NCBI GenBank assembly: GCA_041653875.1
Contig: JBAZEM010000008.1
Coordinates: 31,599-95,598, forward strand
Source: VSJD01 sp041653875
GTDB taxonomy: Bacteria; Verrucomicrobiota; Kiritimatiellia; JAAZAB01
Length of the DNA: 64,000 bases
Reading direction: 5' to 3'
A program made the position numbers and the translations under genes. Positions 57,498-64,000 of this stretch are shown one piece after another. Position 1 is the first letter of the stretch. The number at the start of each line of letters is the position of its first letter. A model generated the notes under the pieces. That model ran no database searches. It was given only the letters and a program-made list of their open reading frames with translations, and was not told the DNA's origin.

Positions 57498-58130
57498 ATG
57501 CCAATCGTTGAACCTCAGGTTAAACGCACCATCGCCTTTTTTGACGGGCAAAATCTCTTTCACGCCGCCAAAGAAGCGTTCGGTTATCCTTACCCCAACT
57601 ACGACCCGCATTCTTTGGCAAATGCCGTCTGCCGACAGAAAGGCTGGGCATTATCAGGCATCCGATTCTACACGGGCATTCCCGATCCAACGATTGATCC
57701 GGAACGGCATCATTTCTGGACGGCCAAACTGGCCGTTATGGGGACGCGTGGCGTAAAGGCTTTTACTCGCCCCATCCGCTATCAGAACAAGATTATTACG
57801 CTTCCCAATGGCGCCATTGCAACCACACCGGTCGGGCGAGAGAAGGGAATCGATGTTCGCATTGCGCTTGATATTGTCCGTTTCGCTCTGGAGAACCGAT
57901 ACGACATTGCTGTGGTATTCAGTCAGGATCAGGATTTATCCGAGGCGATTGACGATATCAAGCTAATTGCCCAGCGTGAACAACGTTGGCTCAAGGTTGC
58001 ATGCGCTTTTCCCATCAGCCCGACTTTGAAAAACAAGCGAGGCGTCAATGGGACGGACTGGATCAAACTTGATCGTCAGACATACGATGCGTGTCTTGAT
58101 CCGAATGATTATCGGCTGAAGAAAAAGTAG
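57498..58130 (+). CDS. NYN domain-containing protein (PIN-like nuclease, LabA/DUF88)
   Basis: A 210-residue protein with a full NYN domain. The acidic residues of the metal site are visible: D16 in TIAFFDGQNL, D119 and D125 in REKGIDVRIALDIV, and D144/D146 in VVFSQDQDLSEA. NYN proteins are RNases or related nucleases; their bacterial roles are mostly unknown. It has a strong AGGAGG site, preceded by a terminator-like hairpin and its own predicted promoter. Base composition is somewhat less GC-rich than argH. A MITE-like element begins 1 bp after its stop codon. Confidence 0.88.
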   Translation: MPIVEPQVKRTIAFFDGQNLFHAAKEAFGYPYPNYDPHSLANAVCRQKGWALSGIRFYTGIPDPTIDPERHHFWTAKLAVMGTRGVKAFTRPIRYQNKIITLPNGAIATTPVGREKGIDVRIALDIVRFALENRYDIAVVFSQDQDLSEAIDDIKLIAQREQRWLKVACAFPISPTLKNKRGVNGTDWIKLDRQTYDACLDPNDYRLKKK

Positions 58131-58131
58131 G

Positions 58132-58388
58132 GTAACTGCTCAGGAGTCAGAATTCAGGAGTCAGCCCGCCTGCAACGCTGTGCCCTGCCCGCAGTGCTAC
58201 GCACAGCGTTGCAGGCGGGGTAGCACTGCGGGCAGGTAGTCAGAATAAGGAACCCGTATAGGCCAGCGAATACGAAGAGAATCGGCGCTAAACACAAGGC
58301 CTTGGCGGAATGTCTGTCGCGTTCTTCCGATTCTTACGTATTTTATTCTGTATCCTGAATTCTGACTCCTGACTACCTGAGTTGTTAC
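58132..58388. mobile_element. MITE-like element, copy 2, inverted and interrupted
   Basis: This is the reverse complement of the 19772-19956 element, with the ends gtaactgctcagg and gagttgttac. About 150 bp (58237-58388) match copy 1 essentially base for base. A 72-bp palindromic element is inserted at 58165-58236, making this copy 257 bp instead of 185 bp. The remaining gap up to the ABC gene (58389-58491) shows no gene. Confidence 0.9.
58165..58236. mobile_element. 72-bp palindromic element nested in the MITE copy
   Basis: It starts cccgcctgcaacgctgtg and ends gtagcactgcgggcagg, with two internal inverted words (gcaacgctgtg / cacagcgttgc and ctgcccgcagtgcta / tagcactgcgggcag). A relative of the same length lies in the gspB-like gene at 62037-62108. 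Confidence 0.9.
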
Positions 58389-58491
58389 AAAGTAGGAAGA
58401 ACTGCGGGAACCCTCTTAAAATAAAATGCGAATCAGAGCGTGAACCGGACGGCAGATCAGAAAAAGTGTGAAGACCTAATTTCCAAAATCC

Positions 58492-59235
58492 ATGTCCAAC
58501 GCCATTGACATTCGAGATTTGGTGGTTGAATTTCCGGGCGCGCACGGCGCCGCAGTGCGCGCCCTGCAGGGGCTGAGCCTGAGCGTGCCCGAAGGACAGG
58601 TGTACGGATTCCTGGGGCCCAACGGCGCGGGCAAGACCACCACCATGCACGTTCTGCTTGGATTCATTGAGGCCTCCTCCGGCACGGCGCGGTTGTTCGG
58701 CGAAGATGTCCGGCGGACAATCGCGCGGCGCCGGATCGGTTACCTGCCGGAGCACCCGGATACCTATCGCTTTCTCACCGGGCGCGAACTGTTGCTCATG
58801 GCCGGTCGGCTTTTCGGTCTGCCGCGCGCCGCGCTGAACACGCGGGCGGACGAACTGCTTGCCCTGGTCGGCCTGGAAGCGGCGGCCGACCGCCGGCTGG
58901 CGGCCTATTCGCGCGGAATGCTCCAGCGTATCGGCCTGGCCCAGGCCCTGGTTAACGATCCGGACCTCGTGATCCTGGACGAGCCTACCAGCGGGTTCGA
59001 TCCGCTCGGCCGGATCCGCATCCGCGAAATCATTGCCGCGCTCCGGGAGCGCGGCAAGACGGTGTTTTTTTCGTCGCATGAGCTTTCGGAAGTGGAGCGC
59101 GTGTGCGACCGCGTCGGCATCCTGGCGGCCGGGCGTTTGGTGGCGGAAGGCCGCATGACGGAGCTGGTCAAAGCCGGCGCACCGGCCGTCGCCGGCGAAA
59201 GTCTGGAACAATATTTCATCAGGATGGTCGCATGA
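58492..59235 (+). CDS. ABC transporter ATP-binding protein (ABC-2 exporter type)
   Basis: A 247-residue ATPase. Walker A is GPNGAGKTT (near residue 44), the signature is YSRGMLQRIGLAQAL, Walker B is LVILDEPTSGFDP, and the H-loop is FFSSHELSEVE. The stop overlaps the permease start by 4 bp. Together they form an ABC-2-type exporter similar in outline to those found beside TPR or gliding/secretion genes. The substrate is unknown. Confidence 0.93.
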   Translation: MSNAIDIRDLVVEFPGAHGAAVRALQGLSLSVPEGQVYGFLGPNGAGKTTTMHVLLGFIEASSGTARLFGEDVRRTIARRRIGYLPEHPDTYRFLTGRELLLMAGRLFGLPRAALNTRADELLALVGLEAAADRRLAAYSRGMLQRIGLAQALVNDPDLVILDEPTSGFDPLGRIRIREIIAALRERGKTVFFSSHELSEVERVCDRVGILAAGRLVAEGRMTELVKAGAPAVAGESLEQYFIRMVA

Positions 59236-60020
59236 TCCGAATGCTGACATTGGCCTGGTTGGTGTGGCTGGAGATGGTCCGGCGCAAGGATATCTATGTC
59301 CTGCTCATCCTGCTGGCGGCTTTTCTTGTGACGCTCATGGCGCTCAATCTGTTCGGACTGGATCGGGCGGTCAGTTATCTGAAGGAAATCGGGTTATTAT
59401 TGGCGTGGGTATGTTCCTGGATTCTGGCGGTGTCCGTCAGTTGCCGCCAATTGCCGCAGGAAGAGCGGCAGGGAACTATTTTTCCGCTGCTGGCCAAGCC
59501 GGTCAGCCGGAGGGAAGTTTTGCTCGGCAAGTGGTTGGGCGCATGGGTTGTGACGGGCGCGGCCACGCTCGTGTTTTATGTCCTGCTGGCGCTTATGGCC
59601 GCCCTGCGCGGCGGGGGTTTTGGCGTGGTCGTGCTGGCGCAGGCCTGGCTCCTGCATCTCGGCCTGCTCGCGATAATCACGGCCTTGGGCATCGCGTTTT
59701 CAACACGACTGCATGCGGATGCGGCCGCGGCGCTGACCTACGTGGTCACGCTGGCCGCCTGGCTGGTGCTGCCGCGCGTGCCGGACCTGGCGCTGACGGC
59801 GCGGGGCGCGCTGCAAACCGGGCTCATGGCGGTATATTACGCCTTGCCGCACCTGGAACTTTTCGATCTGCGCCGCCGCCTGGTTTACGGGTGGCCGCCG
59901 GCGGGCGGCGCGGCGGTGTTGTTGACGTTGCTCTATGGGTTGCTGATGGCCGCCGCCTTCCTGACGCTGGGCTGGCTGGCTTACCGGAACAAACGATTCA
60001 CGCGGGGGGCAATGCTGTGA
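59232..60020 (+). CDS. ABC-2-type transporter permease
   Basis: A 262-residue membrane protein with six helices. RKDIYVLLILLAAFLVTLMA and the linker PQEERQGTIFPLLAKPVSRR, leading into EVLLGKWLG, are typical of ABC-2 permeases (NosY/ABC2_membrane_2-like). I place the start at the ATG at 59232, which overlaps the ATPase stop as ATGA; an earlier in-frame start lies deep inside the ATPase gene. The stop overlaps the GTG of the next gene. Confidence 0.87.
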   Translation: MIRMLTLAWLVWLEMVRRKDIYVLLILLAAFLVTLMALNLFGLDRAVSYLKEIGLLLAWVCSWILAVSVSCRQLPQEERQGTIFPLLAKPVSRREVLLGKWLGAWVVTGAATLVFYVLLALMAALRGGGFGVVVLAQAWLLHLGLLAIITALGIAFSTRLHADAAAALTYVVTLAAWLVLPRVPDLALTARGALQTGLMAVYYALPHLELFDLRRRLVYGWPPAGGAAVLLTLLYGLLMAAAFLTLGWLAYRNKRFTRGAML

Positions 60021-60871
60021 AAGGCCCGTGGCTCAGGGCCGAACTTCGGGCAACGCTGTTTTTGTTCGTTACGTGGGGCGCGGCGTTTGCGCTCTGTTGC
60101 CGCTTGCTTGATGGGCCGCCGGTGTCCGGCGCGGAAACGGATTCTCCGGCAGCGGACGATTCGGCGGCGCTCAGAGCGCTTGGCGCAAGCCGCACGGCGC
60201 TGGGCGATCGATTGTATGCGAACGCCGACCGAACGTTTCACATGGGTGTGGGTGTTTACCGCCGGCCGGCTTTTACAAGCTGGTTTATGCGTCTGGGTCA
60301 AGCCATTGCGCCTGAAGGCCACGTGCATCTTCATGCGGAAAACGTGAACGAAATGGCGCCTTGGCTTTATTTCGCGACCCGCGCGGATCCGCATAATGTG
60401 GAGGCCTACGTCGTGGCCGCATTCTGGCTGGCGGGCAAAGGGGGGCGTCCGGATCTTGCCGAACGCGTGCTGAATGAGGCCCGCGCGAACAATCCCAAGG
60501 ACTACCGTGTGTACCTGGAAAAAGGGCGTTTGGCTCTGAAAAAGGGTGCCCCGAGCGAGGCCGCGCGCGCGCTCGACACCGCCAGCCGGCTCTGGGAGCG
60601 GGATCATGGGCCGGACAAAATCCAGGCAAATTTGGATCGCGCCGAGATTCTTTTTTGTCGCGGGCTTTTGTATGAAGAGAGCAAAGACATTCCGCGCGCC
60701 CTGACATGCTACAGTGATGTATTGGCTCTGTTTCCGGGCCGGGAGGGTGTCGTCGAACGAGTGGCGGAATTGACGGCGACGGGCCATGCCCGCGTGGCGC
60801 CCATGGCCGTGTGGCGGACGTTGATGCTTCAGCGCCGGCATGTGTGCGAACGCGAGGATCATGACCATTAG
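60017..60871 (+). CDS. TPR-like periplasmic protein of unknown function
   Basis: A 284-residue protein. It starts at GTG 60017 (GTGA overlap with the permease stop), has one N-terminal transmembrane segment (about 12-32), then a helical region. Residues about 125-245 show TPR-like helices (VEAYVVAAFWLAGKGGRPDL, YRVYLEKGRLALKKGAP, ILFCRGLLYEESKDIPRAL). It is tightly coupled to the ABC exporter and probably works with it at the membrane. No catalytic motif is visible. Confidence 0.7.
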   Translation: MKGPWLRAELRATLFLFVTWGAAFALCCRLLDGPPVSGAETDSPAADDSAALRALGASRTALGDRLYANADRTFHMGVGVYRRPAFTSWFMRLGQAIAPEGHVHLHAENVNEMAPWLYFATRADPHNVEAYVVAAFWLAGKGGRPDLAERVLNEARANNPKDYRVYLEKGRLALKKGAPSEAARALDTASRLWERDHGPDKIQANLDRAEILFCRGLLYEESKDIPRALTCYSDVLALFPGREGVVERVAELTATGHARVAPMAVWRTLMLQRRHVCEREDHDH

Positions 60872-60879
60872 GGAATACG

Positions 60880-61038
60880 GAGAAGAAAACGCCGAACGTC
60901 CAACATCCAACGCCGAACGCCCAATGTCGAATGGAAACCAAGAACCAAGAACCAAGAACGAAGAACGACCCAGAACAAGAAACGAATTCTTCTTCTTCTC
61001 ATTGACCATTAACCATTGACCATCGACCATTTCTTCCC
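60880..61038. repeat. Low-complexity short tandem repeats before the ExeA/GspA-like gene
   Basis: Successive arrays of short words (cgccgaacgtccaacatcca; aaccaagaaccaagaacga; attgaccattaaccattgac) fill the 168-bp gap. They run up to the start codon region and leave no clear promoter or ribosome-binding site. Confidence 0.85.
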
Positions 61039-61039
61039 C

Positions 61040-61849
61040 ATGTACTTAAAATTCTACGGATTCAAGGAGGCGCCGTTTAATATCACGCCGGATCCCCGGT
61101 TTCTGTTTTTTGCCCAGCATCACCGCGAAGCATTTGACCATCTCATTTACGGCATTGCGAATCGCAAAGGATTCATCGAGTTGACCGGCGAAGTCGGTTC
61201 CGGCAAGACTACGATCTGCCGGGCGGTGCTGGCGGCGCTGGCGCAGAACGTCAAAACCTCCCTGGTGTTGAACCCGTGGTTGACGGAGAACCAATTGCTG
61301 CGGGCGATTTTGCACGACTTCGGGTTGGCGGCGAAAGGGCGGGACCGGCTGGCCTGCCTGGAGACCTTGAACGCGTTTCTGTTGGAGCAGTTGCGGCAGG
61401 ATAACAACGTGGCCCTGATTATTGACGAGGCCCAGGACCTGGCGCCGTCCGTGCTGGAGCAGGTGCGCCTGCTTTCCAACCTGGAAACGGATCAGCATAA
61501 ACTCCTGCAGATTGTGCTTTGCGGACAGCCGGAACTCAGCCAGCGCCTGGCGGCGCCGGATCTGCGCCAGCTTCGTCAGCGGATTACGGTGCGCTATCGC
61601 CTTTTCCCTTTGACAGAAGCCGAGGTGAAGCAATACATTGAGTATCGCCTGAAGACGGCCGGGTGGACGGGTGACGAGATCTTCAGCGACGAAGCCGTAG
61701 GCCGCGTGTATCGTTATTCCACGGGCATCCCGCGTCTGGTCAATGCCGTGTGCGATGTTGCCCTGTTGGCCGGGTATGTGGCGAAAATCCGGCGGCTTGA
61801 TGGAGAGTGCGTGTCGAAGGCCATTCAGCAGTTGGAGGGCGGATCATGA
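61040..61849 (+). CDS. ExeA/GspA-like AAA ATPase
   Basis: A 269-residue AAA ATPase. It begins MYLKFYGFKEAPFNITPDPR, the typical ExeA/GspA and Wzc-exosortase-ATPase start. Walker A is GEVGSGKT (50-57) and Walker B is ALIIDEAQDL (from 125). The arginine-rich sensor region is LRQLRQRITVRY. In Aeromonas ExeA works with ExeB to place the secretin in peptidoglycan. The peptidoglycan-binding C-terminus of full ExeA is absent, as in many short homologues. The stop overlaps the gspB-like start. Confidence 0.87.
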   Translation: MYLKFYGFKEAPFNITPDPRFLFFAQHHREAFDHLIYGIANRKGFIELTGEVGSGKTTICRAVLAALAQNVKTSLVLNPWLTENQLLRAILHDFGLAAKGRDRLACLETLNAFLLEQLRQDNNVALIIDEAQDLAPSVLEQVRLLSNLETDQHKLLQIVLCGQPELSQRLAAPDLRQLRQRITVRYRLFPLTEAEVKQYIEYRLKTAGWTGDEIFSDEAVGRVYRYSTGIPRLVNAVCDVALLAGYVAKIRRLDGECVSKAIQQLEGGS

Positions 61850-62736
61850 GTTTGATTCAAGATGCTTTAAAGAGACAGCAGGAAGAATCGGAAAGCAATC
61901 GGGTCCCGCTGAAGGCCGCCACGGCGCCTTCCGTGCCGGATGCCATGCCCATCCCGTCCAGTCCGCCGGCAACTTTGGGCCTGGCGCTGCGAGCGGACTC
62001 CGGGCCGGAGCGCCTTCCGTTGTCGGCGCCGGCTAACCCGCCTGTAACGCTGGGCCCTGCCCGCAATGCTACGCATAGCGTTGCAGGCGGGGCAATATTG
62101 CGGGCAGGTCCGGAGAAACCCGGCAAATCGTGGAAGCTGATTGCCGGTATTATCGTTTTATGTGTTCTAATCGTGTGGGGCGGCGGGTTGTTGGCGCTCC
62201 TGATCGTGAAACAGTCGGCGGAGCGCGCCTTGCTTGGCGCATTCATGCCGGACCTGATCCGTAAACATACGGCCTTGGGCAAGTCATCGGCTGCGCCCGC
62301 AACGCTGTCGCGCAGCGCTGGCGGGCAGGTTCAAGCATCCTCTCCAGCGGAGCGACCGCCGGCCGCGGCAATATCCAAGCCGGCTATACCCGCGCCGGCA
62401 TCCGAGCCATGGCTTAGCCCGGCGGCCGCGGCCGCGCCGGCGTTTGCGGATGAAGGCGAAGATATGGAGGAGGATGCGGCCTTGTCCGGCGCGAATAAGC
62501 GGGAATTGTCGGCGGCCGTGCCCAGTCCCATGCCGGTGGTCTGGCCACGGCTGAAGCTTTCGGCCGTCTTCAGCAATCTGGGCTCCGGCCGGGCGGGCGC
62601 GCGGTTAAATAATCGGCTGGTTCTTCTGGGAGATCGGATAGACGGCGTCATCCTGGTCGAAATTCGCCAGGACAGCGTGGTGTTGAAATGCGGCAAGGAG
62701 ACCCGCTCGCTGAAGATGGGCGCAACGCTGAACTAA
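61846..62736 (+). CDS. GspB-like type II secretion protein with in-frame repeat element
   Basis: A 296-residue bitopic protein. MSLIQDALKRQQEES is the standard GspB/PulB-family N-terminus. A transmembrane helix spans about 97-121, a Pro/Ala-rich periplasmic linker follows, and the C-terminal T2SSB domain covers about 225-296 (LKLSAVFSNLGSGRAGARLN, then LLGDRIDGVILVEIRQDSVV). Residues 64-88 are encoded by a 72-bp palindromic element, and a shorter relative encodes about 148-160 (APATLSRSAGGQV). The ATGA overlap with the ATPase gene supports a GspA-GspB pair. Confidence 0.82.
   Translation: MSLIQDALKRQQEESESNRVPLKAATAPSVPDAMPIPSSPPATLGLALRADSGPERLPLSAPANPPVTLGPARNATHSVAGGAILRAGPEKPGKSWKLIAGIIVLCVLIVWGGGLLALLIVKQSAERALLGAFMPDLIRKHTALGKSSAAPATLSRSAGGQVQASSPAERPPAAAISKPAIPAPASEPWLSPAAAAAPAFADEGEDMEEDAALSGANKRELSAAVPSPMPVVWPRLKLSAVFSNLGSGRAGARLNNRLVLLGDRIDGVILVEIRQDSVVLKCGKETRSLKMGATLN
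62037..62108. mobile_element. 72-bp palindromic element in frame inside the gspB-like gene
   Basis: It has the same length and ends as the element at 58165-58236 and differs at roughly ten positions. The length is a multiple of three and the frame contains no stop, so the host gene remains open. Confidence 0.87.
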
Positions 62737-62739
62737 AAA

Positions 62740-62940
62740 TCAAGTCATGGTTCAAGGGTTCACGGTTCAACGGTTGGAAGGCAACCGGTTGTGGAAAATA
62801 ATCTGCCACCATAAAGTCTATAGCTTGCAGTCGTTCATGAACCGCTTCAGTTCGCCTGGGCGAAGCGCGCTGGACTTCGGTGAACTCAGTTGAACCGTGG
62901 AGCATGGCAACCGTGAACCCTTGAACCGTGAACCTGAATA
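62740..62940. repeat. Inverted repeat built from ggttcaagggttcacggtt words
   Basis: Arms at about 62749-62776 and 62889-62935 (ggttcaagggttcacggttc against gaaccgtgaacccttgaacc) sit between the convergent gspB-like and GspE-N-like genes. The central part contains ttcgcctgggcgaagcgc. It may act as a bidirectional terminator. No gene is visible in the gap. Confidence 0.8.
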
Positions 62941-62947
62941 TTCAGAT

Positions 62948-63775
62948 TCACGGCTTCATCTTTCTGATCTTGTCCAGGGCGGCGTCGAAATCGGCGGGAG
63001 TTACCAGGTAGCGATGGCAGGTTTTGCCGGTCAGGTCTTCCATATCCCGGGGGAGCTGGGTGTCATACGGGTTCAAGATGGCCGCCAAGGCATCGTTGCC
63101 CATAAGTTCGAATACGATGGCGCCGCGTTTGACACAGAATTCCAAGGGTAACAACGCGGCTGTGGCCGGCTGAATATCGAAGTTGGCCAGCGAAAGAAAC
63201 GGCAGATTGCAGGCCGAGGAGACGAATGCGAGAATGTCATTGAACCCGGGGTGGTTGCGGTCCTGGAGCACGTGCAGGGTGGAGACCGGCATGTCCAGGG
63301 CGCGGGCCGAATTTTCCGAGAGATCGTGCACCACGCATGCATAGTCTTCCTGGTTGAGCTTGTTGGCCTGGAGTAGATTCCAGGCCATGGATATTTCACC
63401 GGCAATATTCGTGGAGCGGCGCGACAACTGGTCCATGTCGTCCCGCACCACGGCCATGACCTTTTCGGGCTTCAGGTTTTCCAGGCTGGCGATGGCGGCC
63501 TTAACCTCGGGATCATTCCGGTCAAACTGCCTGATCTTGGCGAGCAGGTCATGAATGCCGTCTTCGTCGGCTTCATCGATCAGCACTTGGGCCAGGCGAA
63601 GCGTATAGGCCTTGGCGCGGGTGTGGTCGCCGACTTTCTCGTAGGCGCCGGCCAGCGTTTCAAGCGAAAGCCGGTCATGCGGCAACGCCTCCAGGATTTT
63701 TTCGAAATAAGCGATGGCATTCCAGATTTCCGTTTCGGCTTCGGACGGCGACTTGGTATGCAGAGCATCGGTCAT
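62948..63775 (-). CDS. TPR protein with C-terminal GspE/MshEN-type domain
   Basis: A 275-residue cytoplasmic protein. Residues about 15-75 form TPR-like helices (AIAYFEKILEALPHDRLSLE, LAGAYEKVGDHTRAKAYTLR). The last 110 residues resemble the N-terminal domain of GspE/PilB ATPases (LPLEFCVKRGAIVFELMGND, then LNPYDTQLPRDMEDLTGKTC), a fold that binds cyclic-di-GMP in MshE. No ATPase domain follows. It is probably a regulatory or adaptor piece of a pilus or type II secretion system, in line with the GspA/GspB genes it faces. Confidence 0.75.
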   Translation of the reverse strand: MTDALHTKSPSEAETEIWNAIAYFEKILEALPHDRLSLETLAGAYEKVGDHTRAKAYTLRLAQVLIDEADEDGIHDLLAKIRQFDRNDPEVKAAIASLENLKPEKVMAVVRDDMDQLSRRSTNIAGEISMAWNLLQANKLNQEDYACVVHDLSENSARALDMPVSTLHVLQDRNHPGFNDILAFVSSACNLPFLSLANFDIQPATAALLPLEFCVKRGAIVFELMGNDALAAILNPYDTQLPRDMEDLTGKTCHRYLVTPADFDAALDKIRKMKP

Positions 63776-64000
63776 GCGGCACCCCGCGGGTAACTAATAA
63801 CGGTGTTGATTCTCCGATTCGCAAAGCTTAATATAAACGATATTTGACAATGAAACAAGTTTTCATTTCGATCCACTGCGATTCAGACAGTGGGGAGATA
63901 GCGAGGCCAGAGGCCGCAGGTAGGGCGACCGGCGGCGGAGGCGACTCGGATGGCGTGGATCGTCGTGACGAGTGCGGTGATCAACGAGGTGGCAATGCGC
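63776..64000. other. Window end without a called gene
   Basis: The first 90 bp upstream of the reverse-strand TPR gene are AT-rich and probably hold its promoter. From about 63890 the sequence becomes GC-rich. A frame opens with ATG at 63950 and runs off the window, which is too short to judge. Confidence 0.5.

Noticed and set aside
63950..64000. A new gene starting at ATG 63950
   Set aside because: Only 17 codons (MAWIVVTSAVINEVAMR) are visible, with no clear ribosome-binding site, so neither coding nature nor family can be judged.

Overview
The window is a gene-dense, GC-rich bacterial chromosome segment, probably from an uncultivated member of the PVC group (Kiritimatiellota, Lentisphaerota or Verrucomicrobiota). 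That placement is inferred from the gene families and repeat types; no rRNA gene is present. Housekeeping genes include lipB, gcvH, ispG, an ispA-like prenyl synthase, rpmB, mtnP, recN, pfp, argH, thpR, tRNA-Glu(TTC) and tRNA-Pro(CGG).

Layout. 1-4.05 kb: oligopeptide/dipeptide ABC transporter (oppB end, oppC, oppD, oppF) with a ykgJ-type gene inside it on the opposite strand. 4.16-6.3 kb: a REP-associated tyrosine transposase (RAYT) between two palindromic repeat arrays, overlapping the stop of lipB. 6.4-10.2 kb: ACT protein, UPF0210, gcvH and an AI-2E-type transporter. 10.2-14.1 kb: a tight operon of two ATP-grasp ligases, a GNAT acetyltransferase and a lysine 2,3-aminomutase-like radical SAM enzyme, with its own promoter and a terminator-like leader. 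14.2-20.8 kb: ispG, then a CDP-sugar block (epimerase, rfbH, rfbG, a four-helix-bundle gene, rfbF); its RfbH carries an N-terminal PemK/MazF-like domain. 21.4-31.4 kb: PAS/GAF histidine kinase, tRNA-Glu, rpmB, a transglutaminase-like protein, mtnP, FmdB, recN, a nitroreductase and a TIM-barrel isomerase. 31.6-36 kb: U32 peptidase and a DUF4143 ATPase flanked by copies of the peptidase gene's 3' end. 36-49.8 kb: a surface-polysaccharide region (GT39-like, GT4, two GT2, three methyltransferases, a GH172/DUF2961 lipoprotein lying between two halves of a YfhO-like protein). 50-63.8 kb: pfp, thpR, O-antigen ligase, prenyl synthase, argH, a NYN nuclease, an ABC exporter, and ExeA/GspA-, GspB- and GspE-N-like genes that suggest type II secretion or pilus machinery.

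A second layer of information is the dense population of short palindromic and tandem repeats. They fill most intergenic gaps, supply start and stop codons, sit in frame inside several genes, and are nested in one another. Three insertions can be read almost to the base: a 72-bp element inside a 185-bp MITE-like element, a relative of the same 72-bp element in frame in the gspB-like gene, and a 61-bp element inside a duplicated tRNA-Pro 3' end. The most promising candidates for new biology are the ATP-grasp/GNAT/aminomutase operon, the PemK-RfbH fusion, and the RAYT with its repeat arrays.
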